A stretch of DNA of 64,000 nt from Usnea hakonensis (lineage: Eukaryota; Ascomycota; Lecanoromycetes; Lecanorales; Parmeliaceae), in NCBI GenBank assembly GCA_013423325.1, contig BLJB01000016.1, positions 142,113-206,112 on the forward strand, in the 5' to 3' direction. The position numbers were made by a program, and so were the translations under genes. The notes beneath the pieces are model-generated. The model was not told the DNA's origin, made no database searches, and saw only the letters and a program-made list of their open reading frames with translations. Positions 47,474-59,900 of this stretch are shown here, one piece after another. Each line of letters opens with the position of its first letter. Position 1 is the stretch's first letter.

Positions 47474-49919
47474 ATGTCTCGTACTAAATTGTCGATATAC
47501 GAAAGACGAAAAATGCTTCTAAACGACTTGGAGTAATTACTTTACTTATTACTATAGTCGTTACCCTCATATTTCGATAAAAAAAGAGGTATCTAAAGAC
47601 TAATTACTATCAGGTAAGTCTATTACTATTAATTATTATTTAATTTTTTTCTAATAAAAAAATAGTACCCTCTTCTTCCTAGACCTCTCTTGAGAATTTT
47701 ATCTAAAATAATCGACTACGAAAACGACTCTTAGAGAATATATTAAACCCGGATTTTACCGAATCCGGGTTTAAAGAAAAGGTATTATACTTCTTTTTGG
47801 AGAATAATATTACTTTTAAAGCTCTACGATCTAAATCCTTTCGAAGTCTAATAGACTATTGTTATCCGTAAGTCTTATTTAATTATATATATATATATTA
47901 CTAATATTATTATAGAAGTTCTCCGGAGATCTATTATTAAACGATACGAAACGAAATGGTCGGCCTTTTTTAACGAAATTTCGAAATATTCAAATCCGAA
48001 CTTTATGAGTTATATTCGAAATTTGGAACTAAATTCTCATTTACTTTCGACTTATGGACGGCTAATAATTAATACGAATATATGGCCGTCACTATTTATT
48101 ATATCGATAAAGATTGGAATCTTATTTCTCGACTAATCGGAATGGAGCATATCGACGATTCTAAAAATGCCGAATATCTACTTGATATATTTAATCATAC
48201 TCTTTAGTCTTTCGATGTCCATGATAAGGTCTAGACGTATGTAATTTTCTATATATATATTTTTTTCTAATTTTTTCTATAACTCGATTTTTTGAAAAAA
48301 AAGAAAAAAACTAATTTCGAATATTAATAGATTTACGACCGATAAGGCTTCTGCTAATATATCTCTCGGAAAAACCTTTCAAGACCAATATCGAAATGAG
48401 TATTTCGAAGAGATATATAACGTTTTATGTGCGGTACACACATTTAATAACGTGGTAGGAGACGTCCTAAATTGGCTCCTTCCCAAAAATCGAGACGACC
48501 AAGAGATTCGAAATATGATCAATATAAATCAATTGGATTTAGATCAAGAAGACGAGAGACAGACCTATTGTAAGTCTCTTATAATATTTTTATTAATTTT
48601 TTTTCTAATTTAATAGATTTATACCCTTTTCGAAAAATTCGAAAAATCGCCACTATATTTAAATACTAATACGCAAATTGAAGCCTTCTCGAGGGTTAAA
48701 TTAAGGCTTACGAAATTGAAAAACCACTTTGGATGAATATTGGTAGGTTTTTTTATATAAATATTCGATTTTTAGTTACTAATTTAAATAGATTCCGATA
48801 TTCGTTGGAATTTGACCTACGAATTATTAAAGAATTTCCTAAATCTTTACCCGGTAATAAAATCGGCTATTAATATATCGAAAACTATTCTACCAAAAGA
48901 GGACTATTTATTTTCAGATGACGAAATTCGATATATTCGAGAGACTTTCGAAATCTTTCAGATTTTTACCAAACCGTCTCTTGTTCTCTAGGGTTCTAGT
49001 TACCCTACGATCGAATATATATATCTATATGTGAGATCTATTCGAGTCAAATTGAATAGAAAGTATTACGATCAAAGTCTAGTAAGTTTTTAAGAAAAGG
49101 AAAAAAATTGAAAAAACTAATACTCTTTAGAACGGTATACTTCGAAATGCCTGTAAGCGAGGGATCGAAAAACTCGATAAATGGTTTCCGAAATTCGATT
49201 CCAATAATTGGAAGCCTATATATCAGAATATATTCTTCGGAGTTATTCTCGATCTACGATTTAAAAATAAGACTCTCGAATCCTGGGGTCTTACTTTTGT
49301 AGAATCGAACGTCGTTATTCAGGCTTTTAGGGATATGCACTATCGGTAAGTTATCTTATATTCTATATTTTTTAATTATTTTTTTAGTATCTCTACTAAT
49401 TTTTTTTAAAAAGACGAAAATGGCGATATGACGAATCGGAAAATCGAGATACTTAGTCTACCGAAATCGACAATTCGACTTAGACTACGAACGATAATAG
49501 TCTATATAATATATCCGATAACGAAGACGATCAGCTTATTTTCTTAGGCGGTAATAGACCCTCGTCTATTACTATCGAAATCGACGAAATCGATAAATAT
49601 TTCGAGGAAAGCCTAGTAGATAGAAAGGTAAGTTTTATTCTAATTTATTATTTAATATTAACTTTAAATATAGACAAAACCTCTCGAATATTGGAATAGT
49701 CGATATAGAGATTTCCCAGTTTTATCTCGATTAGCCCGAATTTATCTCGCTATTCCGGCTATCTCCGGGCCTTCCGAATCGATCTTTTCAATTGGAGGTG
49801 ATATAATTACGAAAAAACGTAATCGATTATCACCCGAAATGTTTAGGTGGATTATGTTATTAAAAAGTTGGGGAGTTATTAGCGATATCGAAGACTTAGT
49901 CGACGATAATAACGAGTAA
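47474..49919 (+). pseudogene. hAT transposase gene with RIP-type stops
   Basis: From the ATG at 47474 to the stop at 49917-49919 the frame can be followed through about nine exons separated by short introns with GTAAGT-like donors. Three stops in the first exon (47534, 47555, 47594) and several later are TAA or TAG, each explainable as CAA or CAG (Gln) changed at CpA. Recognisable blocks: FTFDLWTANN and YEYMAVTIYYID (catalytic region), TDKASANISL, and a C-terminal dimerisation domain, open for about 80 codons (49674-49916), with YWNSRYRDFPVLSRLA and GPSESIFS. Apart from Gln-type stops the frame is well kept, so loss of function looks recent or driven almost only by RIP. Confidence 0.85.
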
Positions 49920-50428
49920 ATTTACTCGATAACTTAATATATATTCAATATATATATTCGTATATAGTACTATATAGTACAATCACACTCTTTTATTATT
50001 CGGATCTATTAGTTTCTTTCGAATTTTTATAATATCTAGATCTAGTAAAAAAGTCTTTTTTAAAAAAAGTATACTAAAGTATTCTATATATATTCGAATA
50101 TAGATATATATATATATATATTATTTCTATTTTATCTATATAAATACTATATAGTATATATATAAGATTATTAGTATTAAAAAAAGAAAAAGAAAAAAAA
50201 AGAAAGAAAAAAAGAGGGAGTTTCTAAAAGAGTTCTTTTTCCAAGAAAAGTAGCTTAAGTTAAGATAGAGATATACTTATATTTACTAGGTAAATACGCC
50301 TATATATAAGTATTCTAGTATCTGAAAAAAAGCCTCTTCTCAATATAGAAAAAGAAGCTTGAAAAGAAGGAAGCAAGTGGTTATCGCAATTATCAAGTCG
50401 TTTTCACTCTTATAACCCGGCTTTCAGA

Positions 50429-50463
50429 ATCACGTGACTACATCACGTGACTAGATCACGTGA
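50429..50463 (+). repeat. Three ATCACGTGA sites at 13-bp spacing
   Basis: ATCACGTGA occurs at 50429-50437, 50442-50450 and 50455-50463, near the right end of the hAT element. These sites keep CA and TG where the surroundings have lost them. Confidence 0.75.
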
Positions 50464-50878
50464 TTCGCAATATCGTATTATTGGTCGCAATATCGCTCGC
50501 TACTCTATATAGATATAATTAAGTCTTTCTTTATAGAAATCTACTATAGTAGTAATAGTTATTATATATTCTACTATATACTTCTTAATATATATATAAT
50601 ATTATTATGGATTATAGTAATATTCGTATATTCACTATTACTACCCGGCGCTCGCCTAGTATATAAAGAAATACGCTTCTTAGTACGATTTTACGATATC
50701 GGAAAAAAAAATCGCCGATAATCGATTATATAATCGATTATTATATTCCATAATCGATAATCGATTATTATATTCCATAATCGATAATCGATTATTATAT
50801 CTTATAATCGTAATCGATTAAATAATCGATTACATAATCGATTATTAATCGATTATCGATTATTTTTTGACTACAGAG

Positions 50879-50886
50879 CACTCCGG
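50879..50886 (+). repeat. 8-bp target site duplication, right (CACTCCGG)
   Basis: Identical to 46687-46694; directly outside the right inverted end. Confidence 0.92.
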
Positions 50887-51378
50887 TGCTGTTCTAAAGA
50901 ACGTGGGGGTGAAAATGCACCTCGGGATTTCGGGCTCTTATTAAGCGCCGAGAATTTTCAGATCTTCCCCCCGTAGCGATATCGATATCTGGAGCGATCC
51001 CCTGCTGTTCGGTTCGGATTGCCGGATAAAGTATGGAAGTGTCAAGATTGAAGTCCGAGCCCTGAGGAATCTACCTAATTTCAAACTATAAACTTGAAAC
51101 TTAAAACTTAAAACCCATGCCTGCTGTCGGCTGTACTTGGTCATGTCCGTAAGGCAAGGTACTGGATCTACTTACCTACTTTAGTACTTCCTACCTACCT
51201 ACCTTAATCATGTCGTCTCGGCCCTGGTCGGGGTTGGCCATGGTCCTGAATAGGGGAATACTATACTACCTTAGGCATCGCTCTCACTTCAGTCAGAGTG
51301 TGCTGAAAGCACAGCTCGATTCGACTACTTACGGTCATACATGACACCTCTTCTCAAGGCAGCGTCTCTACATCCATC
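50887..51378. promoter_or_regulatory. Upstream region of the O-methyltransferase
   Basis: 490 bp between the transposon and the start codon; no gene. CTACCTA tracts near 51190-51204. No clear TATA box. Confidence 0.35.
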
Positions 51379-52898
51379 ATGGAAGATTTGATCAGAAATT
51401 TGGCCAGTCACACTGATGAAGCAGGTCGCAAAAACCTTATCGATGGCCTTAGAGATCTGTCCTACTCCCTCGAGACACCAGATGACACCCTTCAAAGGCT
51501 GGGTCGCGCGGTGAGATTCTATGACCGAACATCTCAGTCTTCGTAACACTTACAAGGGAAACACTCACAGCACTTGGAAATCGCAGCCGCCCGCATTGGT
51601 ATCGACTTGAGACTTTTCGATTTGTTCCTTGCTGCAGACGGTCCCCTCACAGTAGATCAGCTTTGTCAAGCGACTGGGGCGGCACCTATACTACTTGGTA
51701 AGTGAATGTACTCTATCACATCATCTGCTGGTCGGGGCATCCTTGTTGCATGGCTTTTCTTTTAGCCACAGTCGATGCTTATTGAGGTCGGTGGAGTGCG
51801 GGCTTTTGCGCCCGAGGAAAATGGATGCTCCTGCGGACGATGGGATTATTGACCTATCTTTTCTAAGCACTGACCCTGTTTTCAGGACGCATTCTGAGAT
51901 ATCTCGCATCTGTAAGAATGATCAAGGAAGTTGGGACGGACAAGTTCACCTCCACAAATCTCACCAACACCTTGGCCGTTCCAGGAAACAAGGCTGGCGT
52001 CTATCACCGGTGAGGATGCTTTACTCTCTTGTTAGCAAATGTAGACTATAGGCGTTGATGATTTGGATTCTCAGATTCAACACATGCGGCCCTTTGTATC
52101 AAGAACTTCCAGACTTTCTTGCCAGAATCAAGTATCAAGATGTTACAGACTGCACCAACACAGTTCACCAAGTCGCTCAGAAAACCTCATTAGCCGCATT
52201 CCCCTGGTTTGCAGAGCACCCGGAACCGGCTAAACACTTCAATGAATACATGCGTTACCGTCGCAAAGACCAGATGTCATGTTGGGATGTGTATCCGATG
52301 GAGGAAGAAACTCAAAGCTTCGAATCGAATGCGACCCTTCTCGTTGACATTGGGGGGAACCTCGGTCATCAATGTGCCGAGTTCAAAAACAAATTTCCTA
52401 AAGCCCCTGGGCGTGTGATTCTCCAAGATCTTCCCGGGCCCATCAGCACGGCTCTCTCAACACCAGGAGTAGAGAATATGGTCCACGACATGTTCAAACC
52501 ACAGCCTATTGAAAGTAATATTCGACACCTTTTCCGCTCGACCACTCTTATCAAGTCTTTCTGACAAATTCACAGGAGCTAAATTCTACTATCTCCGGAC
52601 TATTCTTCATGATTGGCCCGACCCTGAATGTCGACAGATTCTCCAAAATATCCTTCCGTCCATGGGTCCAGATTCACTCATCCTGATCGATGAAATGGTC
52701 TTACCTGACACAGGAGTACACTGGCAAGCCACCCAGATTGACTTAACGGTGATGGCGTCGCTGGCGTCAAGGGAACGTACATATACGCAGTGGGTTGAGT
52801 TGCTAGGATCCGTGGGTTTGGAAATCGCAAAAACCCGTACATATATGCCTTCCGTCTACCATTCAATCATAACTGTGGTGCGCAAACCTGACCCTTGA
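51379..52898 (+). CDS. SAM-dependent O-methyltransferase
   Basis: Five exons: 51379-51510, 51571-51697, 51886-52009, 52075-52514, 52576-52898; 381 residues, phases consistent. The N-terminal half is the winged-helix dimerisation domain (HLEIAAARIGIDLRLFDL). The catalytic domain has the SAM motif LLVDIGGNLGHQ and, after the last splice, YYLRTILHDWPD, whose His-Asp-Trp is the catalytic-base region of the COMT-like class. It would methylate a phenolic hydroxyl, which fits an aromatic product of the NR-PKS. It is separated from the other cluster genes by the hAT element but lies inside the large inverted repeat. Confidence 0.9.
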
Positions 52899-53995
52899 GC
52901 ATGCATGACATGGTTTCATCATCAACTATGGCGAGTGTTGTGGATGCAACTTGCTTACCTGCTCGCTCAACCGAGCTCAACGAGGCTATCTTATTCAAAT
53001 CGCATTTTAGATTTCCATGTATGTCTCAAGTTCACGAACATGACATTGACATCCAACTCCTCCACTTGATATGGTGTCGAATACAAACATGGCAGATGAG
53101 GCATTGTAACGCTTCAAGTCTCGACTTGTCCCAGTCGTGCAAGGTCAATGTGCCGAGTATACTTGGCATGCCTTGCTAGAAACGGTACTGTGGGCGTAAC
53201 CTGGCTGCTTGGAAGACACCAATCACCTGCCTTTTTTATGAATCTACTTTGCGACTGCACACTCTCCTAGACCTACATAACCGCATGAGTCTCTATATTG
53301 AAGGCTTCCACTCTGCTGCGGGGAACCTAGACGGGGTTGGCATCTTTTAATAAGTGGTGGTGCTCGAGTATCGACGTGATTTCGAGGACGCCTAGGTGTG
53401 TGAGCTGGCAAATTTCCATCCTTGCTAGAGCTTTAACGTAGGAATTCTTAGGAAGACCGGTAGTACTGTGTTGGTAAACTAGTTTCCGTACGCCGTCATC
53501 GCCGTAGATGTGCGTCTTTGCACTAGAGTCTCGGTTCTCTGTAGATGACTTGTAAGGCTTGAGGTCGCCTGCTAGGCCTCTTCTTGACTTGAGACGCTTT
53601 TATGGATTGTCGGTTCGGGAAGACTTTGGGTGGAACATTCGTTTGGGCTCTAACCGGAGTTCCGTGACCAGAGCTAGCGAACGTACTATTATCTAGGGTA
53701 AGCTCGTCAGTTGACGTCTCAGGTTCTTAAAGTCAGGGACTTGAATGGATCAGAATAATAATGGTTCAAATATGACTAGACTTTAACGATGTAGAAGTAA
53801 TTACAATGGTATTCAGTGTCTTACCCGATAGAAGGCTGACAACGAGGCTAGCAGGGCTGTATTTTCTATGCCGTCATACTGCGTCATTTTACTGCGATCA
53901 CAACGAGGCTTGTCACGTCTTCAAATTTTCGTCTTGTCTCACCTACATGTTGATTCAGCGACTAGGATGAGCTCGCTACTCTTTGGTAATGGTAT
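52899..53995. other. Intergenic region with an orphan coding-like stretch
   Basis: 1.1 kb. On the minus strand, 53599-53327 is open for 90 codons and has mixed, protein-like composition (for example THLGVLEITSILEHHHLLKD) but no start codon near its beginning and no family I recognise. It may be a gene fragment. Nothing else is seen. Confidence 0.3.
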
Positions 53996-54458
53996 ATTAG
54001 TGCTTCGTTCGCCACATCCGAACCATGCGAATTGCATGCAAATGAGCACACAGGAGGTAGCTGTAACAGTGGTTGGCCTGTCTCATTGCCATGGGCAGGC
54101 CGAACAATGACCCCTGAAGGTATATTCAGGCCTTGCCACAGCACTAAGAAGACTCCCATATCTATTCGATATAGACCTGGAGTAGATAGATATGTATATA
54201 TACAGGCAGGGGTGGGTGGGCGAAAAAAAGACTGCAATGCAATGAAGGAGACTCTGAAAGAGATGAATCGACTAAAGAGCCATTACCAGTGCAAATCACC
54301 CTATTTATGTACTCCAGGAAGGACACAGTCTCCTGATTCTCTTGCCGTGGCCATGAGGCCATGACCACTCCACCGAATCCATGCACCGAAACAACACCGA
54401 AACCAGTCATGCGATATGCGATATCCGAACTCACTAACCCCCAGTCCTACTGTGGCGA
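53996..54458 (-). repeat. Inverted repeat copy B (~463 bp)
   Basis: Reverse-complement match of 27542-28012, about 95% identical. One end overlaps the 5' part of the broken membrane-protein gene, so copy A is likely a displaced fragment of this locus, or both derive from a third copy. Confidence 0.9.
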
Positions 54459-56200
54459 GATATGATATCTTGAGCACATGTATCATTACCATGCTTCTTT
54501 GCGTCTGGACTGCCGTACATCTCAATGTTTCACTACTAGGTAGTGTCTGGACACCGAAATTGAGGAAGGTTGGATGGATGATATTGGCGCTCCTTGCCCC
54601 TGAACTAGTGGCTTATACTGCTTGGTATGTGCTTTTTTCGGAAATGCTGATGGCTAAGACCAAGACAATCTGTTTATTACAGAATGTGATGTCTTGCACT
54701 CTGACAAGATATAGGTATCAGAGGAGACAGGCGCTTAGTATAATGCGAGTCGTCAACGACACCTTTGTGTTACCAAAACCCTCCCTCTTGGCTTAGCACG
54801 GTACTGAAAGGCATCAAGAGCATTATATCAAAGACTTAGGAGAGCTTTGAACTCCAGTGACCAGGAACTCGTTAGGGTGAGTCGGGATGATCAGGATTGA
54901 ACCTCTTAGGCTAAACTAATCCACCATTGAACAGCAACTAACCCTCGAAGCTCAGAGATACCCTCTGCCTCAAGATCGTCATCCATGGACTATGACTCAC
55001 GGTTTTTATGCAGTCATGGGTGGGATAGCCTTTGAAATTCCCGAAAGCATTACTGAGTCAAAACAATTCTTACTCGTATTCACCTAGTAATGCAATCTAC
55101 TAGGTTATGCAATTTTAGGGTTAGGGCTTCCTCACCAAAATGGTGGTAGGCAATAAATACTCTCTGCCATACTTCAGGTATAGTAATTTGAATACTTCAT
55201 ACATAATAATTTGAATACTTTATATATGACTATTTAAATACTTCTCACATAGCCATTTATATACTAGGTATAGTAATTTAAATACTTCTTATACGACTAT
55301 TTCTTAGAAATTAATTTATATATAATAATAGTCTATAAAACCTAATAATACTACTATAATATAGTAGTTAATACTAGTAAGACCCCTAGTTTAACCCCTC
55401 CTAGTACTTTCTATATATATACTACCTCCTTATACCTATTAGAATACTCTTATAATACTAGTAATTCTTCTAATAAACCTTCTCTAAAGCGATTCTTCTC
55501 CGTCTTTTCCTCCCAGATTTCGAATTATATCGATATTACTAGCGCGTATCTAGCCTAGAAAGAGACTCTAAGCTTTAAGAGTATATCTATTACCCTATTT
55601 TATAGTATTAAACTACCTATACTAGATAATAACATTATTATTAAGTTGAGGATAGTAATATATAAGGGGGAAGTTATTAGGAGCGTCTAGAGTAGATTTA
55701 GCCTTATAGAGCCTTACGATTACTACTTATAAATAAAATATATAGTTATATTAGTCTCGATTATTACTACTACTTGTAAAGTACCGTTTATATATATAAT
55801 TAGTAGATATAAGGCTCGATAATATACTCGTAGTACGAGAAAGTAAGAAGCCCTAACCCTAAAATTATATAACCTAGTAGATTATATTACTAGGTGAATA
55901 CGAGTACCTTCCCATTCCAAAGAAGTCTGGTTTATTAGCCATCGTGGAATCCAAGTTCTATCTGGTCAAGCGGAGTTCCGTAACATAATACCAAATCTTT
56001 CAAGGGAAGAGATTAAATCAAGAAGTAAAGCTAACGATCTCGCGAAGACCCTTATCTATATCTAAGCCTTATAGTTTATTACGTAATATATAACACGTCG
56101 TATATAAGATAGAAAATCTTGAGAATCTCTACGATTAAGATAATTAGGCTAATTTTTCCGTATTAATATATACGCCTCGGAAAGGGTTGGGTCGACCCAC
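54416..56200 (+). pseudogene. Fungal multi-pass membrane protein gene, interrupted by an insertion
   Basis: Exon-like pieces match an uncharacterised fungal membrane-protein family. 54416-54624 gives ILSTCIITMLLCVWTAVHLNV and WMILALLAPE; 54715 onward, after a 90-nt intron, gives WYQRRQA; about 54935-55070 gives HPWTMTHGFYAVMGG. The frame is then cut by the inverted-repeat element at 55073-55904. It resumes with REEIKSRSKANDLAKTLIYI, followed by a TAA where the family usually has Gln, which fits a CpA-to-TpA change. So it is broken by insertion and then by point decay. The function of intact members is unknown. The exact start is uncertain because the 5' end lies in the inverted repeat. Confidence 0.7.
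55073..55904. mobile_element. TA-flanked inverted-repeat element (MITE-like, Tc1/mariner type)
   Basis: 832 bp with 58-bp terminal inverted repeats (55073-55130 and 55847-55904; outer end CTCGTATTCACCTAGTAAT) and TA on both sides (55071-55072, 55905-55906). No transposase frame is seen. The arms differ only where the left has TGCA and the right has TATA, twice: RIP-type changes. It lies inside the membrane-protein pseudogene. Confidence 0.82.
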
Positions 56201-56804
56201 GTAAGTCTTAGGAGGGTTAGGTACCTATTTAGATCTATAGGTCAGGTTAAAGACAATTTACGTAGATCGAGTAATAGATCTAGATTAAAAAAAAATAGGG
56301 TAGATATTTAATAGATATCTATATAATAAATATATATACTATATATAGAATATTACTAATTAATATTAACTCTAATATAGTATAGTAATTAAGTATAATC
56401 TTAAATCTAGTATTCTCTACTTTAAAGAGGAATAATATCTAGAATAATAATTAGAATATCTACTATAAAGAGGAATAATACGAATAATATTTAAAATAAT
56501 AACTAGAATTTAGATTAGATTATATAAAGTTAAACTAAAATATTTTTATATATTAGCTTATATTACGAGGTAAAAAAAATAGCTTATTAGATAATAACGC
56601 TAATAGAGAGAATTTTTTAGATACCTTATTATAGATTTCTATAATAAAAAGATATATCTATCTAGTATTTTTAGAGTCTATATTCGATTTAAATCTATAA
56701 GTTTTAATACTATAATTCTCTAACTATTAGTAAGCTAGTCTAAATAAATTTATCTATTCTTTAGCCCCTTTAATAATAAAATTCTTATTAATAATATATA
56801 TAGT
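56201..56804. other. AT-rich, CA/TG-poor repeat-derived DNA
   Basis: 600 bp with no gene; composition like RIP-degraded repeat. Confidence 0.4.
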
Positions 56805-56959
56805 TAGCAGAGACAAGTAGGAGCACGGTAAGGTTTTTCACCCTGGTAGCAGTAATACTACAAAGGTTTCCCTTACACCATTGCTATAGAGCTTCCCGTA
56901 ATTATCTTTCACATAGTTAGATAGACACGAGTATGAATTCCAATCCAATATATATAGTT

Positions 56960-59900
56960 ATATTATAATACGTAGCTCTCTTATATAGCGTAAAATAAAT
57001 ATATAGAGAAAATAATTTATTAAATATTATTATATTTTTTTAGATAATATAAGTAATAGCTAAAATAATAGCTAGAATATTAATAGACTTATTTTAATAT
57101 ATAGCGGCTTTTTCGTTAAAAATAGATATTACTAATATTTATTTAAAATTATATATTTATTTAAAATTATATATTTATTTAAGTATCGTAATTTAAAAAA
57201 AAGATTTAGAATATTATTAAACTATACTTTTTATATCTAGATAAATATATTTATTTTTTTCTATATTATATACCTCTAATTTAATACTCGCTTTTTAATA
57301 TAGAGTAGAGTATTACTATTTTAGATATAAAGTATCTAAGTAGTTAAATTATAGTAAATATTATTTTTATTTATATTTTTTTACTATATAACTACTACGC
57401 CTTTATTTAAATAAATTATTAATTATTTAGTTTATATTAATAATATATAAAGAGGGCTTATCTATCTTTTAAATATTATCTAGATAGTCCTTCTAATTAG
57501 AATTATTATTATTCTTAAAAATATAAATATATTTTTTAGGGGTTAGAGGAACTCTAGACTTTTATATAATAATCTTAATATAAATACTATTATTAATTCT
57601 AAGAAAGTATAAGTTTATAAGAATAATTACTAAAATAATTACTAGAAATAGATTTACTTTTAATTAATAATATTACTATAGACCTTTTTAAAAGAAGTAG
57701 TATTAATAGTAAAGTTTTCTAACTTTACTTTTTTAAGCGTATAATTAATAATAAATAAGTTAACTTTTTTTATTTATTTAACTTATTTCTTTTCTAGAGT
57801 AAAAGTTTTAAGTCTATATCTAGAGCGCTTAATATAAGGATTAATATTTAGATCTTTCTCTATCTTCTATTTTAGTTAGAGGCTAAGAGATCTTTTTACT
57901 TTTTTATAATAGAAAGAAGTTTTAGATTCCTTAATAAATATATAGCTTATAATCTATAGTAAATATTTTAAATTATTATTATTATCTTATTTTTTAAATT
58001 TAAATTTAATAACTATAAAAGTAGTTACTATAATAATAATTAGAATACTAGAATTATATTTATTTATAATTAAAATTAGTATAGTAATTATAGTATAGAA
58101 AACTAGAGCTTAAAGTATATAAATAAGAGCTAAAATTAAAATATAAAGTATATAGATAAAGGCTAAATTTAATATATAAAGTATATAGATAAGAATAAAA
58201 AGTAGTTAAAAATTAGAACAGATTTAACTATTAATTTATTTATATACTAATTTATAAGAGCTAAGACTACTAAAAAATTAATATAAAATCTTATCTTTAA
58301 TTTAATCTACTAAATAATTATTAGAATAATAATTATAATTAACTATATAGTTTTCTTAAATATATTATATAATAAAGTATTTAATTCCGAAGAAGATAGT
58401 AAGATGGACGTCCAGCTTCCTTACGGATAGGGCGACATTCGTAATGTTAGGGGGCTAGACGAGCCTAATAAAGATAGTAGAGACTAGTATTCCTTAGGGA
58501 TTACTACTCTCTCCTATACTATTCCTCTTCTTTAACGCCCCTCTAATTAAATAATATATAAGAGCCGCTCTCTCTATTTAGATAGAAAGTTTTATTAATA
58601 ATATTTATCTACTAGTATATAGCGGGAGTATAAAAGATAATTATAAAGTACTATATAAGACTTATAATATCTATCTTAAATAGATTAGAATATACGGGGT
58701 AATATTCGCCCCTAAGAAATATAAGCTAGTATATCTAATAAGAAGCCTAAAGAAGTTTAATATAGAAGTATTTTTAGATTTCGAAAAAATTAAGATAGAC
58801 TCTAGTCTAAATATAAGAGTATTAGATTTATATATAAATACTAAACTTTAATAGAGACTATATATTACTTAGCTAATAATTTAAGTTATAAAATAGAAAC
58901 AAGCCTTAGAATATCTTATAAATTTAATATAGAGAGCGATATTTACTAAGTACTATATAATATATAATATAATAATATATCTAATATTAATATTTATAGT
59001 ATCGATTTAGTATTATCTTTATAAAATAGAAGGATTCTTTTAAAAGCTCTCTAAAAAGCTAATTAAAATATAAAATAAATATCTTTATAGAGTAATTAAA
59101 ATATATAAGATAACTTCTATTTTAGTTCTAAAAGCGGAGGCTTTAACAGCCCCTTTAGAATATTAATTTAATAAGTTAATATTATAATATTAAGCTTTAT
59201 AAGGTACCTACTCTACTATAAAAAAGGATAATAAATAAATTATCTAATACTTCTAAAGTAATAGAGATAGAAAAAGAAAAAGAGGACCTATATCTATAAT
59301 AATAAAAGAGATCTAGGCTTTTAAAGCCCTTAAGGAAAAAAGCTAGAACCTAGTAACTATTAATATAAAAAGAAAAAAAAACTAGATTAATCTATATAAA
59401 GATATTAAGAAATATTAAAGTATTAATATTATTAAATAGAAAATATAAGATTAGTTCTAAAAACGAAGATCTAAAAAATAAGAAAAATATTAATAAAGAA
59501 TTTTTATTATAGCGAGAACCCTTATCTAAATAGAGAACTTATATAATAATAGATTTAATTATTATAAAATACTAAAAAAGGCTAAAAGCTCGATTACTAT
59601 TTAAATAAAAAGTAGTAAAATCGAGCTTAATATATTTCTTAATAGAATAAAGATTCTAGATATTAATTCTAATTATAGATATAAATAGAGAAGATAAAAT
59701 ATTAAGTATATTCTTCTCTTCTATTTAAAATTATAGAAGAATAAATTATAATTACTTATAAAAGCGGGTACTAGAGACTTCTAAATAATATTAATTATAA
59801 TTAAAGAGATTCGAATAGTAATAAAATAAATAATTAATTCTAATTAATTAAATAGTTTTAAGTTAGCTAGTAAATAATTCTAATAATTAAGATTACCCCT
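56960..59900 (+). mobile_element. Tad-like LINE retrotransposon relic, plus strand
   Basis: Strongly AT-rich. Around 58390-58870 a broken frame still reads as a reverse transcriptase: IP*GLLLSPILFLFFNAPL (from the PQGSPLSP motif) and FINNIYLL in place of FVDD. Around 58880-59200 comes the following LINE segment, and around 59510-59800 remnants resembling the RNase-H-side tail. Stops sit where Gln or Trp is expected. The limits are approximate; the 5' part before 58390 is too decayed to read. Confidence 0.7.

Larger units (their letters stand above)
46695..50878 (+). mobile_element. hAT-family DNA transposon, full length, decayed
   Basis: A 4,184-bp element bounded by the inverted ends CTCTGTAGTCA (46695-46705) and TGACTACAGAG (50868-50878), with a perfect 8-bp duplication outside, the hallmark of hAT insertions. 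Both subterminal regions (46706-46820 and about 50715-50868) are packed with palindromes around AATCGATT. The body encodes a hAT transposase relic on the plus strand. Base composition is AT-rich with CA and TG scarce over most of the length, as after RIP. It separates P450-3 from the O-methyltransferase. Confidence 0.92.

Noticed and set aside
27542..54458. Inverted repeat as terminal repeats of one giant transposon
   Set aside because: No target duplication, the breakpoints look different at the two copies, and copy B overlaps a host-like gene.
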